Part shown: one piece after another, positions 1 to 8,928 of the stretch
Layout: every line of letters starts with the position of its first letter
Numbering within the stretch: position 1 is the first letter of the stretch
From: Palsa-189 sp963803735
GTDB taxonomy: Bacteria; Acidobacteriota; Terriglobia; Acidiferrales; UBA7541
NCBI GenBank assembly: GCA_963803735.1
Contig: CAWDNV010000013.1
Coordinates: 317,840-381,839 of the forward strand
Direction of reading: 5' to 3'
DNA: 64,000 nt
Program-made: the position numbers and the translations under genes
The notes under the pieces: generated by a model
What the model was told of the DNA's origin: nothing
The model's input: only the letters and a program-made list of their open reading frames with translations
The model's database searches: none

Positions 1-1126
1 ACCATATCTTCTCGATTCGTTCATACCAGGAAAGCAACAAGCCGCGCACGGATCGGGTCCGCTCGTACTCGGGTAGATCGAACGTGAGATAAAAATCGCG
101 AAGCGCGTCTTGAGTGTAGACCGGCTGAGGCAACCGGGGCTCGAAAATGAAAAGTGGCGACATCGCATAGGACTTCTCGTAGACTTCGTACGGCAAACGC
201 AGGGGGCTGCCCGCGACTCTCCAGTTGTAATATCCCATCGCCATAGCCGTTGCGCCAACGCACAGAGCCAAGGGAAGAACTGCGCGCCGCATCACCTGGA
301 GGAACTCCACCTTCCCTTTTTTTACCCACCAGAACAGCAGAGCCATGCCGACTGGAATGCAAAGGAGGACTCCCTCGTACGGCCTGCTGTTTGCCAAGAT
401 CGCGATTCCCAGTCCAACGAGCAGGGAATCTCGAATGAGCGGAGATTTCACCAGCCTCACCAGGCCACCTAAGAGAAGGGCCCCTCCAGTGGCTGGCACG
501 GCCCCACCCCAGTAGCTATTTCCCCAATAGCTGAACACGCTCAGTCGCATCGCAAGAATCAGACCGCCGACTAAAGCCCACTCCGGCGAGATCCATTCCT
601 GAAGCATCCAGCAGATGGCCGTACACATGGCCGCCATGCTCAGCCAAACCCCCACGATCGGATATCCCCCGATTAGTTTTCCGATGGCGAGCACTATCCC
701 CTGAGCGGGCGGAAATTTGGATTGGTAGGTCGGACGCATGTTGATGTGGAAGGTTTCGAAGTGAATCCACAGTGGAGGCGTAGGATTGGTCAGCCGCCCG
801 TGCAGGTAAGTATCCGACTGAAGCAAATAGCTAAACTCGTCCTCCACCCTTGGTTCGGGGATCGGTAAGATGGGCAACGCCGCAACGCGCATCGCAATGG
901 CCATGCAGCCGGCCACCAACAAGGCCAGTCTCTTTCTGCGAGCCAACCGCGAAAAATGCGCTTCTGCGCGTGCCAACGGCTCCGCGGCAAAGCCGGAAAG
1001 GGTTACTGCAACAAAGGCCAGCGTGACGACTAATGCGAGCTCGATATAGATCAGAATCAAGCAATTAGTTTCGGACAGTTGAGAGGATCCTGATACCCTA
1101 ACATTCATTGGTAATAGCCAAAACAT
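1..1126 (-). CDS. GT-C-type (GT39/PMT-like) membrane glycosyltransferase, C-terminus beyond window edge
   Basis: An uninterrupted reading frame of 375 codons runs off the left edge, so the C-terminal part is missing. The first candidate start is an ATG at 1126, with a second at 1108; neither has a clear ribosome binding site, and an in-frame TGA lies just upstream. The protein opens with a hydrophobic helix. It then shows an acidic loop (VEDEFSYLLQSDTYLHGRL) of the kind that carries the catalytic acidic residue in polyprenyl-phosphate-sugar dependent GT-C enzymes, followed by aromatic-rich loops and at least five more membrane segments. By family knowledge such proteins transfer a sugar from a lipid carrier on the outer face of the inner membrane. 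It is the third GT-C protein in this locus. The acceptor cannot be told from the sequence. Confidence 0.8.
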   Translation of the reverse strand, partial: MFWLLPMNVRVSGSSQLSETNCLILIYIELALVVTLAFVAVTLSGFAAEPLARAEAHFSRLARRKRLALLVAGCMAIAMRVAALPILPIPEPRVEDEFSYLLQSDTYLHGRLTNPTPPLWIHFETFHINMRPTYQSKFPPAQGIVLAIGKLIGGYPIVGVWLSMAAMCTAICWMLQEWISPEWALVGGLILAMRLSVFSYWGNSYWGGAVPATGGALLLGGLVRLVKSPLIRDSLLVGLGIAILANSRPYEGVLLCIPVGMALLFWWVKKGKVEFLQVMRRAVLPLALCVGATAMAMGYYNWRVAGSPLRLPYEVYEKSYAMSPLFIFEPRLPQPVYTQDALRDFYLTFDLPEYERTRSVRGLLLSWYERIEKIW

Positions 1127-1209
1127 TACGCTGATCCGCTTTCAGCTAGAGTGGCCGTTCGTAATGCCTCTAAGATCAGTATGTAGATTTAAATTTTGGG
1201 GATTTTCCA

Positions 1210-1640
1210 ATGGTTTCCAGGACCATTGCTGAAACCCTCGAAGAAGCTTTAGGCCAAGATTTGATAAGTCTCGGGCATCTTTCTTATTTCGCCACCAAAT
1301 TCAGCGAATAATCCAGGCTAGTGCTATCGGCACTGGCTTCTGTGGAGGCGGTTATGCTGAGGGGGCCATCATCTTGTGTGCCACGATTAGCGCAATGTCC
1401 TATGTGGCTTGGGAGCGCGATGGTGGGCATGACAGGAAAAAGTTCGTGGAAATTATTATAAGATTTCGTCCTCCACAATTAGACGCGACAAAGATCAGCG
1501 TGCCACTTCTAGCCCAAGGGATCAGCGATTGTGCGCAGCGATTGAAAGTTACCGATAAAGCCCTCTACTTGCGAGGAGCGGAGGTTGATAAAAGCGAAAG
1601 CGAAGTCATAAGTGTGTGTCCCCAGCTTCAAGGTCTTAAA
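1210..1640 (+). pseudogene. Frameshifted and 3'-truncated gene of unknown function
   Basis: A plus-strand frame starts with ATG at 1210 and meets TAA at 1309. A second frame continues without a gap in sense from about 1310, reading IGTGFCGGGYAEGAI and then ISVPLLAQ, with normal-looking residue composition up to about 1640. There it reaches the edge of the integrase remnant and loses coherence. This fits one frameshift near 1309 and loss of the 3' end by an insertion or deletion. I do not recognise the family with certainty, so the reading is an inference from continuity of protein-like composition across two frames. An alternative is that only one of the two pieces is real. Confidence 0.4.
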
Positions 1641-1859
1641 CATGGTCCACTCCTCTGTAGGGTGTTCTGTCACCCCGAAGTGCACCACCCGGCCGTCGCT
1701 CATGCGATAGCACCACGAAGACGAACAGGACGCGGAAGGTCGCCGTCGGCACGGTGAAAAAATCGATGGCCGCGTCTGCGTAAGATGATTCGTCAGGAAG
1801 GTTCGCCAAGTCTGGGAAGGCGGCTTGCGCCGCCGAGGCAAATATTTCAAGGGGCACAC
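1640..1859 (-). mobile_element. Remnant of an integrase-core (rve, DDE) transposase, frameshifted
   Basis: Three minus-strand pieces in two alternating frames spell a typical integrase-core segment: KYLPRRRKPPSQTWRTFL, then AAIDFFTVPTATFRVLFVF, then VVHFGVTEHPTEEWT. In intact members of this transposase family these motifs follow each other directly. The first catalytic aspartate is expected in the AIDFF motif and is present. The pieces need at least two frame changes, and nothing of the N-terminal helix-turn-helix or of the third acidic residue is left. No terminal inverted repeats are visible. The remnant separates a broken GT17 gene from a truncated plus-strand gene, so it may mark the event that damaged both. 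Confidence 0.7.
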
Positions 1860-2552
1860 AGCACCAAAAGTGATCGGCGCGACCGACGAGGTCCAGTCCG
1901 TATTTGACTCTGTTGGCTATCGCATCAATATCGGAATTCGGACTTGTTGTATTCCTGGTGCGAAAAGGATTCGAGTTTAAGCTTTATACCCGCGGGATCG
2001 GACATACATAAAAAATGCCAGCCAGCATTGGTGAGGACGGGCGTGCCATATTCGTGGTAGCGCCAAGCGCGTTCCCGAGCGGCGTCGGGAGTTGTCAGAT
2101 GTCGCCGCCGGGTCACGATTGGGGCCATCCATTTTCGCTTGAGGTTCTTGCAGTTCAGTTTGTAGTAGAAATGGTCCAGTTCGAGTGCTGCCATGTCGCC
2201 GCTGAATGAACTAGGATTCCGGCCCGTGGGATTTCATCGACGTCTGAGATTACGATGAGGTCATGCGGACCGGCATTTTCAAGGGGGCGCAAGATGGCAT
2301 TTCGTTGAAATCGTTCTATGTCCCAAGCTGACTCGTGGACTGACGGCATATCGTCGATCACGACATGCCGAATCTTGGAGGAATGTTCTTCAAAGGCTTT
2401 TTGTTTTGCTCAAAAAACAGAGGCTTGGGCTTATTTGAGAAGGTTCGCGTTGACTCTACAAGAACGAACTGGTCAACGACATCTTTGAGTTCCTGCAACC
2501 GGAGTCTCAGTATCTTGAACTCGTTAAAAAACAAGAAACAGTCATAGATCAT
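1860..2552 (-). pseudogene. Broken GT17-family glycosyltransferase (beta-1,4-GlcNAc transferase type)
   Basis: The protein begins MIYDCFLFFNE at 2552 and matches the typical GT17 order: an N-terminal VDQFVLVESTRTF motif, then HVVIDDMPS and DLIVISDVDEIPR, then a LELDHFYYKLNC segment, GWHF, and SFSHQEYN, followed by GLDLVGRADHF. These motifs fall in different frames, with breaks near 2375, near 2215 (including an in-frame TAG) and near 1930. The gene therefore needs at least three corrections and is very probably inactive. Its ATG overlaps the stop of the DUF2304 gene by four bases, so it was once the last cistron of that operon. Sequencing errors could explain one break but hardly three. Its 3' end abuts the integrase remnant. 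Confidence 0.8.
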
Positions 2553-2968
2553 GGCGTCGGATCAGGAAAAGACATTTGAGACGCAGCGCTTTCGGGATTT
2601 GCGTTCGGCGAGCTCGTGGGTTTATCCGAATGACTCAATCGGGCAGAAAGAAGCGCAATCTGCTGCGTCAAGATTCTAGTCCGGTCGTTCAACTTGGAAA
2701 CCCACGTGAATAGATTAATGATTAGCAGCGTAAGGCCCGAGATCGCCAGGAAAAACAGGGCGGACGGCGGGTAGGGAACTCCCACGAATTGCGCGACACG
2801 AAAAAGATAGGGATATCCAACAGAAGAGAGCAGGAGCAAAACGACAGAAATCCCTAACCACAAGACTGCAAAACGCTCTCCAATCCTTCGCCGTCGAACC
2901 AAACCAAGTACGAACAAGAACAGAACAAGGGTCGTGCCAAAAACCAATATTTGGCCGTTCTCTTTCAT
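2549..2968 (-). CDS. DUF2304 small membrane protein, partner of the adjacent GT2
   Basis: This 139-residue protein has an N-terminal helix (about 8-25), a second hydrophobic pair (about 35-60) and a third helix (about 68-90). A polar tail follows that begins as a short coiled coil. The pattern matches DUF2304 proteins, which are regularly encoded beside DPM1-like polyprenyl-phosphate hexose synthases and are thought to anchor or assist them. The ATG at 2968 follows a GGAGC ribosome binding site at good distance. It lies 15 bases downstream of the GT2 gene, which supports joint work. The precise function of DUF2304 is not established. Confidence 0.85.
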   Translation of the reverse strand: MKENGQILVFGTTLVLFLFVLGLVRRRRIGERFAVLWLGISVVLLLLSSVGYPYLFRVAQFVGVPYPPSALFFLAISGLTLLIINLFTWVSKLNDRTRILTQQIALLSARLSHSDKPTSSPNANPESAASQMSFPDPTP

Positions 2969-2983
2969 TGTATGCTCCTATCT

Positions 2984-3736
2984 CTATGTCAACGATGGAC
3001 GACTTCGCAAAAGGCTCATGAAGATGGCAAGCGGTACTTTGATCATGTAGGAGATAGATTGAAGCATTCCTATGCTGGATCGTCCCGCTTGGCGGCCGGC
3101 CATTCGCACCGAGACCTCGGCAATCCGTAATCCCGCTCGATTTGCCATAAGGATAGCCTCCACTTCCGGGTAGTCCTCGGCATATTCGTTGGCGAGCACA
3201 CAAATTGCGCGCCGACTCAGGGCGCGAAAACCGGACGTGGCGTCCGTAACGGTAGTATGGCAGAGAACCGAAATAATCCAGGACAACAAACGAATTCCCA
3301 TTCGTCGGCCAGCAGTCGACTGGTATCCTTCCCGTTCCCGAAACCTCGAGCCTATTACCAGATCACATTCAGCTTCCTTCAGCACACGTAATAATTTCGG
3401 AATCTCGGCAGGGGGATGTTGTCCGTCGCCGTCAACCTGAAGCGCGATCTCATATCCATGTTGCTTAGCGTATTGCAGTCCTGTCTGCACGGCCCCACCG
3501 ATTCCTAGATTACATGGCAGTGAAATCAACCGAACCGGAAGCGCCGAGGCTACTTGGGAAGTTCTATCAGTGGAGCCGTCATCTATAACAACCACGTCGT
3601 ATTCGGGACATATTTGACGAAGTTCAGTTACCAAGCTCGGAAGACTCTCGGCCTCATTAAAAGACGGGACGATGACCAGCACTTTTTGCGGAGATTCTGA
3701 TGTTCCTTGGTTAGGCATCAAAACTGCGTCCGTCAT
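2984..3736 (-). CDS. DPM1-like GT2, polyprenyl-phosphate sugar synthase
   Basis: This is a GT-A fold glycosyltransferase of family 2 of about 250 residues when started at ATG 3736. An in-frame open region extends upstream to 3931, but it lacks family similarity and overlaps the neighbouring gene. ATG 3718 is another possible start. Motifs in order are VIVPSFNEAESLP, VVIDDGSTD for nucleotide binding, and ALQVDGDGQHPP containing the DxD metal site, then IGSRF. No C-terminal transmembrane pair is present, as in soluble or peripherally bound DPM1-type enzymes, and the DUF2304 protein encoded next may supply the membrane part. The expected reaction is transfer of a hexose from a nucleotide sugar to undecaprenyl phosphate, giving a donor for the GT-C enzymes of this locus. 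The sugar is not predictable. Confidence 0.85.
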   Translation of the reverse strand: MTDAVLMPNQGTSESPQKVLVIVPSFNEAESLPSLVTELRQICPEYDVVVIDDGSTDRTSQVASALPVRLISLPCNLGIGGAVQTGLQYAKQHGYEIALQVDGDGQHPPAEIPKLLRVLKEAECDLVIGSRFREREGYQSTAGRRMGIRLLSWIISVLCHTTVTDATSGFRALSRRAICVLANEYAEDYPEVEAILMANRAGLRIAEVSVRMAGRQAGRSSIGMLQSISYMIKVPLAIFMSLLRSRPSLT

Positions 3737-3836
3737 TCGACTGATAGGCACAGAATTTCGGAAGAGTTTACAGCAAACTGTCTTCGCTATTGTGCCTTTA
3801 AATGTGGCTGAACTTCCATGGCTGAAAGTGCAAACG

Positions 3837-6146
3837 TCATTTCTCACACACGATTTCGTTAAAAGAAAAGTCGTCGAACCACACAGGGCCAGAGCCAGCC
3901 ATGCTGCCGTAGACGTCCGCCCAGAAGGCATTGCTCGGGGCGGAAACAGCCATGCCGTGCTGCTCCCACCGCGAAGTCTCAGGTACGCCCCTGATTGCGA
4001 TGTCCACAGTCTTATCTAAATTGACGTTAAGCCAATTGATTTGTAGGTGTGCGACACTAGTCTTATCCGTGCTTCTGCTGAAATTACTCAAGATGTATAA
4101 CCGACCAGGTTGGATCGCAACTCGTTGGAAGAGGTAATCGTCTACCTTAGACGCGATAGCCGTGGTACCGCGGTGACTAAAGTGCGCAGAACTATCAACC
4201 TGAGGCTTCCCGATCAGCGTCCATTGCTCAACTTTGCCATTGGAAGTGTTCTCGAGACCTGAATTCTTAATAAGTTCGGGGCCAAACGCACACGACGGAG
4301 GGTCGTCAAGCACTTCAAATAGTAGGGTCCGTGGCGAGGCATTCACGAGTTTTAGATGATTAGCTATATTGGTCAAGAAGGACGAGCCGACGAACTGCTC
4401 TAGCGGAAACGAGTCCAAATCTAAAAGAAAGTATTGAGCCCCCAAATCCTTCAATACCGTGTAAAGAGCCTGGGGATCTGAATCTGCAGCCAAAACCTGA
4501 GTGTACCGAGCGGGCCCGAACCAATCTCCCATAAAGCGTCCATTGCTGAAATAAGCCATGTTGGAGCCCCCAAGCGCATACACTGAGTAATTCCTACCAC
4601 CTCGGCGGTTGAGAAAATCGAAGCTCGCATAGCTTGGCAACTTCTCCGCGAGATAGTTGCGACGATCTTCCCTTGTTATCGGAGGTCGTTGTTTTGGAAG
4701 GATGCCAGCAACACGCGGCCATGCCACACCGGCGAACGCCAACAGTGTAGCGGCCGTGACAGCCCCCATTCTTCCGCGTGTCATTAGCGGGGGCAGCCAT
4801 GAGAAAAACCTGCCTAGGGCGATCGCGATAGCTAAGCTCAAAAGAGGAACTACCAACAAGAGATAACGGCCTACCTGAACGCTTGAAAACCAGAATAGTG
4901 TGTAAAGCGATACTACAAAAAGCAGTGCCCTCACATATATGTCACGTAGGGCCGCGAAAAGTGCCAGCGGCAACAGGAATAAATATATCGGGGAAAAAGG
5001 ATCCCGGGCCTGATTAAATATTGCTCCATTAAATGCGAGGTTCCACGGTAGTAACAGGAGTGCACGAAGATTCTTGCCCATCCCATAGGAAAGCTGCTCT
5101 TGGAGCTGGCTAAGATAATCGGCCCGTGACCAAGGGCCATAGCCGAAAATGCCGCCGAAATATGGCCAGAAGGGATTCCCCGTATAGTACAAAGAGCGGA
5201 GATACCAGGGTGCCGCAATCGATCCCACTACAGCCGCAAACGCCACTACATCTTGCCACTTGCGCTGCCGAGCTGCGAAATAGCAAAGAAGCCCGAAGCA
5301 GCAGAGGATAGGAAAAAGGGCAAGGTACTTGGAAGCAGCCCCGTAACCAAACATGATAGCCGAGAGGATTAGCCAGCTGTTTGACCTTTCACTCAACCAA
5401 TTGGAGAAAGCGTAAAATGCCAAAGTTGTGAAGAGCGTTAGGCCTATGTCAACGTAGGCGGAAGAGGCGAGCCATACGACCTGCGGATTAAACAGCCAAA
5501 GCCCTGAGGCCAGCAGCCCAACGGAGGGATTACTAATTCGACGGCCCCATGCGTAAACGCCGATCGCTACCAGAATTGCCATCAGACAGTGGACCATCTG
5601 GGCGGATAGATCATCCGACAACACGAGCATGGCGGAAAACAATAGTTCATTCAGTTGGGGGAATATTGGAAAGCGAAGATAAGGTGTATAAACTAGGGCG
5701 TGAGCTTGCGCGTAAATCTTGGCTGCAGCCAGATGATAACTAGTGGCATCTGGTTGCGTAGGAGGGTAAAGGGCCAAAAGAAACACTAGAAGCAAAAACG
5801 CCAGCGAGAACAGTCCTGCAGCGAATGCGCGCGCCTTATTGGATATCAGTTTCCCGCCCCTGATTATGTCACGCCCCTCAGTTTTCCAGACGGATTTACA
5901 GGCCAGTAGGATGGCGAAAGCGGAACCTACGAGTATTGCGCGATAAAGCAGATGAAGAAGCCCAAGTAGGAAAACCAGGTAACTAACGATTCCCAATCCT
6001 AGGCTCGTGCAGAAGACGAATTGCTCTCCTGCGCCGCGATAATTGACATGAGAGGCGAGTTTGCGTCCAATTCCGTAGCAGATGAGCGTAAAACCGCTGA
6101 TAATGGCGTAGTGAGAGCAGAAAAAGAATGCGGTTTGGAAACTCAA
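3837..6146 (-). CDS. GT-C-type membrane glycosyltransferase with C-terminal beta-sandwich-like domain
   Basis: This 769-residue protein has about twelve hydrophobic segments in the first 480 residues. A large extramembrane part follows. After the fourth segment comes the loop YPPTQPDATSYHL, whose acidic residue near position 133 sits where GT-C enzymes keep their catalytic acid. The last 150 residues contain no membrane segment. They have alternating hydrophobic and polar stretches with two WxxxG-like and WFDDFSF motifs, which suggests a carbohydrate-binding type beta-sandwich facing the periplasm. The frame opens with TTG at 6146 directly after an in-frame stop, and no later ATG would keep the first helices, so this start is accepted. 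The likely role is transfer of a lipid-linked sugar onto a surface glycan, with the C-terminal domain recognising the acceptor. That last point is inference. Confidence 0.75.
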   Translation of the reverse strand: MSFQTAFFFCSHYAIISGFTLICYGIGRKLASHVNYRGAGEQFVFCTSLGLGIVSYLVFLLGLLHLLYRAILVGSAFAILLACKSVWKTEGRDIIRGGKLISNKARAFAAGLFSLAFLLLVFLLALYPPTQPDATSYHLAAAKIYAQAHALVYTPYLRFPIFPQLNELLFSAMLVLSDDLSAQMVHCLMAILVAIGVYAWGRRISNPSVGLLASGLWLFNPQVVWLASSAYVDIGLTLFTTLAFYAFSNWLSERSNSWLILSAIMFGYGAASKYLALFPILCCFGLLCYFAARQRKWQDVVAFAAVVGSIAAPWYLRSLYYTGNPFWPYFGGIFGYGPWSRADYLSQLQEQLSYGMGKNLRALLLLPWNLAFNGAIFNQARDPFSPIYLFLLPLALFAALRDIYVRALLFVVSLYTLFWFSSVQVGRYLLLVVPLLSLAIAIALGRFFSWLPPLMTRGRMGAVTAATLLAFAGVAWPRVAGILPKQRPPITREDRRNYLAEKLPSYASFDFLNRRGGRNYSVYALGGSNMAYFSNGRFMGDWFGPARYTQVLAADSDPQALYTVLKDLGAQYFLLDLDSFPLEQFVGSSFLTNIANHLKLVNASPRTLLFEVLDDPPSCAFGPELIKNSGLENTSNGKVEQWTLIGKPQVDSSAHFSHRGTTAIASKVDDYLFQRVAIQPGRLYILSNFSRSTDKTSVAHLQINWLNVNLDKTVDIAIRGVPETSRWEQHGMAVSAPSNAFWADVYGSMAGSGPVWFDDFSFNEIVCEK

Positions 6147-6296
6147 ACCTTACCTGCGAAAAGTTCGGAGGGGCATAGGCGCCCGCTTGCCCGGGTTTGG
6201 TGTTTTCGCTGGCACCATACGTATTCCGTAAAACGGAGGTTCAGCAAGCTCTGACTCTTACAAAACGTGCCTGGCACTAATCGATTTTCACGTATT

Positions 6297-7154
6297 TCAC
6301 GTAGAAATGAGTTGAACATAACCGCCTTTGCACATCAGGAAAGAGTCCTGAACCGAAATTGCGCATTCCGGTATTGCCATTTGCAGCCGGCATACGGAGA
6401 AACCATACTGCTGGAGTCGATCGAGTAAATCGGAACCATAGACCCGATATACCAGCGTATGCTCCGCGTGGTACTGAGGTGGCTCCAGAAAGATGTCGTT
6501 ATCGCCAGCCGGCTGCACAAAAATGCGGGTCTTCATGCCATGACCATAAGGCGCCTGGAGAACAAAAATGCCGTTTGGCTTGAGTACTCGGAATAACTCG
6601 CGAAACGCCGCGTCATCAAGGCGGACGTGCTCAAATACATCTGAAGAAAGTACACAATCGAAGAAGTCCGGCGGGTAAGGCAACTTTTGGACGTCCGCAT
6701 AGAACCGTGAATCCGCACCCGCAGCGATCTTTTCCGCATCAAAATGCGTGTTGTAGTAGTCAAACTTCTTCTCTAAAAGCCCAGGGTGCCCTCGATAGCC
6801 GGCAGTTTCGAAGATGCGAAAACCATGATTTTCGGGCCAGTCACTCAGGGGCGGTTTTCGACCGATTGCGAGTCCGAGTACGTAGATGAGCTTTCGATCG
6901 CGGCTGCTGGATCCGCAGCCCGGACAAACGAGGCTCTCTCGCAGGTTTGTGCCCTCAGTCGGATCCGCGAAAATTCCGGTGGTGCCGCAAATGTTGCACA
7001 CGGCGTCGACGCCTTTTTGTCTTATACTTGTCGTTCCGAGCCATGACAGAGACCGCCACCGCTTGATGATTTGCGAAACTCGCATGTTTACCAGTTCAGG
7101 AGCTGATTGTACCAAGTCGCGGTTACTCGATCTGATGAAGCTTAAACTGCCCAT
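6297..7154 (-). CDS. SAM-dependent methyltransferase with N-terminal zinc finger
   Basis: Counted from ATG 7154, residues 53-80 hold two CxxC pairs (CNIC and CPGC) that probably bind zinc. A Rossmann-like methyltransferase domain follows, with the degenerate motif RIFETAGYRG, an acidic loop with LPYPPDFFDCVLSSDVFEH and the post-motif VLKPNGIFVLQAPYGHG. This matches methyltransf_11 proteins commonly found in glycan clusters. The ATG at 7154 has GGTGAG upstream. The open frame extends to 7259, but that would overlap the preceding gene by 68 bases, so the shorter start is preferred; ATG 7085 is also possible. The substrate may be a sugar residue of the glycan made here. Confidence 0.8.
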   Translation of the reverse strand: MGSLSFIRSSNRDLVQSAPELVNMRVSQIIKRWRSLSWLGTTSIRQKGVDAVCNICGTTGIFADPTEGTNLRESLVCPGCGSSSRDRKLIYVLGLAIGRKPPLSDWPENHGFRIFETAGYRGHPGLLEKKFDYYNTHFDAEKIAAGADSRFYADVQKLPYPPDFFDCVLSSDVFEHVRLDDAAFRELFRVLKPNGIFVLQAPYGHGMKTRIFVQPAGDNDIFLEPPQYHAEHTLVYRVYGSDLLDRLQQYGFSVCRLQMAIPECAISVQDSFLMCKGGYVQLIST

Positions 7155-7191
7155 ACTGACAACGCATCTCACCGAATAGGCTTTTCCAGGG

Positions 7192-8928
7192 TCATTTGTT
7201 TGACGAATGGACTTCCTCGAAACTGAGTACCTCAAAGACTGGCCGCCCGTGGCTGTCATCTATGGTAGTGACGAGCTCTTTCTTGTGCTCGGGCTTGTCC
7301 GCAATCGCAGCTAACCTTGCGTTTACACCCTTGTAGGCCTCGAATGGTCTTGTATGGATGACGATCAAGTGATCTTTGCTAGAAAGCATATTGTTTAGCG
7401 AGCTCTTGTCGGCTTCGTTCAACGATTCTTTGTTCAGGATGAAACACATCTCTTGGATTTTTAGAGTCCCGCGATCGAGCAAGCGGATTTGATTGAAAAT
7501 CCCCCAATCGACCGTGTAAATATCATTAGAAGTTCGCGGGCGCAAGTACTCCACAAGCGGGGAAATAGCATCCGTCCATGCCCTCGTGGGCCCGTATGTT
7601 ATAAATTCTTTCAAGTATTCATTCGTGACTAGGATGTTTGTGCCCGCCAGAAACGCAATTGTCACGGCTAAAACGATTGTTCCCGAACGAATTCGTTTGG
7701 ATAATTCCGCAAAAGCCACGGCAATGAAGAATGTTGGTAGTGGCCACAGCAATACCACATGGTGTGCGCCGGTTCCTGCCCCTACGGTAACGGCCATTTG
7801 TGTCCACACTAGAGCCAAGAAAACGAGGGCGAACAACATGGGCTTGCGAGCCGGCGTCCTCCACAGGAACGGGAGCGCCAAGACTGCAGCAAGAAAAGCA
7901 AACTCTACGTGATTGTGATAGTGGTTTCCGGTAGTCCTATTTAGCCAAAGCGTGAACCGCTCGAATGCGGTTTTCGCTGGTCTCTCATTATTCGGATCCT
8001 GTGCCACCAAATAGCCAAAAAGCGCCGATCCATCGACCGTGCCGTTCAGTGCTGCCACCTTCGACTGAAAATTCTGAATGGAAAACTGTGTGTTGGTGCG
8101 GAAGGTTATTCCGTGTTGTTGGACGTTGTACCAGAGAAGCGGAAAGGCTCCGAGAGTGAACAAAGTTCCAGCGATGATGAGACGTCGCCAATTGAGGAGT
8201 TTTTTCAACTCGCGCGGGAAAACAACCAGGGTGGCTAATGTCAGGCCGCCTAAGATCCAGGAGAACAGCGCCTTATCCCATAATCCGAGCCCAAAAAGAA
8301 AAAAACCTAGGCCCAACGCCTTTTCATTTCCAGATTGATGAAAGCGGATCAAGGCCAGCATACCCCCGACCATCAACAGATGCTGAAGGACGACTGGCCC
8401 CCAATCAAAGCAGCTTGTCATGAGAAAAATAGTGTCTGTGGCGAGCAAGATGACTCCCACGATCGCGGCGCGGTTTCCGACGGACCATTTCAATAAAAGC
8501 CAGAAGAGCCCGATTGTGATCATTCCTCCGAAAAGCACCGGGAAACGGATCGACCGTACCGACGGCGGCCAGATTCGAAAAATTGGCGCGTATAACCATG
8601 GTTTCAGCGATCCTAGATAGGTCATCTGCATCACGGGAATTTTCGTTCCAAGGATACCAATTGAGCCCACCGCATACACTGGCTGATACAGAGGCTCCCC
8701 AACGATGGCTTCGTCGTCTTCTACCCCCGGATAGGGGATCAATACGCTGCCTAGGAGAAGAAAGAAGATACAACTCAGAACTAAGACAATACGATCCCGG
8801 AGGGATGATCGCGGCGCCAAAACGATCTTCTGTGATGAAGCCAATCGGTAGCAATCCTCGGGTTTCAAAGGCCTATCGCTTGTTAATTGCCTCGGCGATG
8901 CGCCAGCTCTGAAGGCCGTGAAAATCAA
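7192..8928 (-). CDS. GT-C-type (GT39/PMT-like) membrane glycosyltransferase
   Basis: A 578-residue polytopic protein with about eleven membrane segments. The first periplasmic loop carries PYPGVEDDEAIVGEP, with the acidic cluster typical for the catalytic region of GT39-like enzymes that use polyprenyl-phosphate sugars. A later loop reads SCFDWGPVVLQHLL. The soluble C-terminal part (about 440-578) is on the periplasmic side if the usual topology holds. The TTG at 8928 overlaps the 3' end of hddA by 56 bases. A second TTG near 8868 would start just after the hddA stop and may be the real one. The gene sits between the heptose-activating genes and the zinc-finger methyltransferase, so a role in adding a side sugar is likely. 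Confidence 0.8.
   Translation of the reverse strand: MIFTAFRAGASPRQLTSDRPLKPEDCYRLASSQKIVLAPRSSLRDRIVLVLSCIFFLLLGSVLIPYPGVEDDEAIVGEPLYQPVYAVGSIGILGTKIPVMQMTYLGSLKPWLYAPIFRIWPPSVRSIRFPVLFGGMITIGLFWLLLKWSVGNRAAIVGVILLATDTIFLMTSCFDWGPVVLQHLLMVGGMLALIRFHQSGNEKALGLGFFLFGLGLWDKALFSWILGGLTLATLVVFPRELKKLLNWRRLIIAGTLFTLGAFPLLWYNVQQHGITFRTNTQFSIQNFQSKVAALNGTVDGSALFGYLVAQDPNNERPAKTAFERFTLWLNRTTGNHYHNHVEFAFLAAVLALPFLWRTPARKPMLFALVFLALVWTQMAVTVGAGTGAHHVVLLWPLPTFFIAVAFAELSKRIRSGTIVLAVTIAFLAGTNILVTNEYLKEFITYGPTRAWTDAISPLVEYLRPRTSNDIYTVDWGIFNQIRLLDRGTLKIQEMCFILNKESLNEADKSSLNNMLSSKDHLIVIHTRPFEAYKGVNARLAAIADKPEHKKELVTTIDDSHGRPVFEVLSFEEVHSSNK

Noticed and set aside
2984..3931. Longer N-terminus for the DPM1-like GT2 starting at 3931
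   Set aside because: The extra 65 residues are unlike the family and would overlap the upstream GT-C gene. ATG 3736 gives a normal-sized enzyme.
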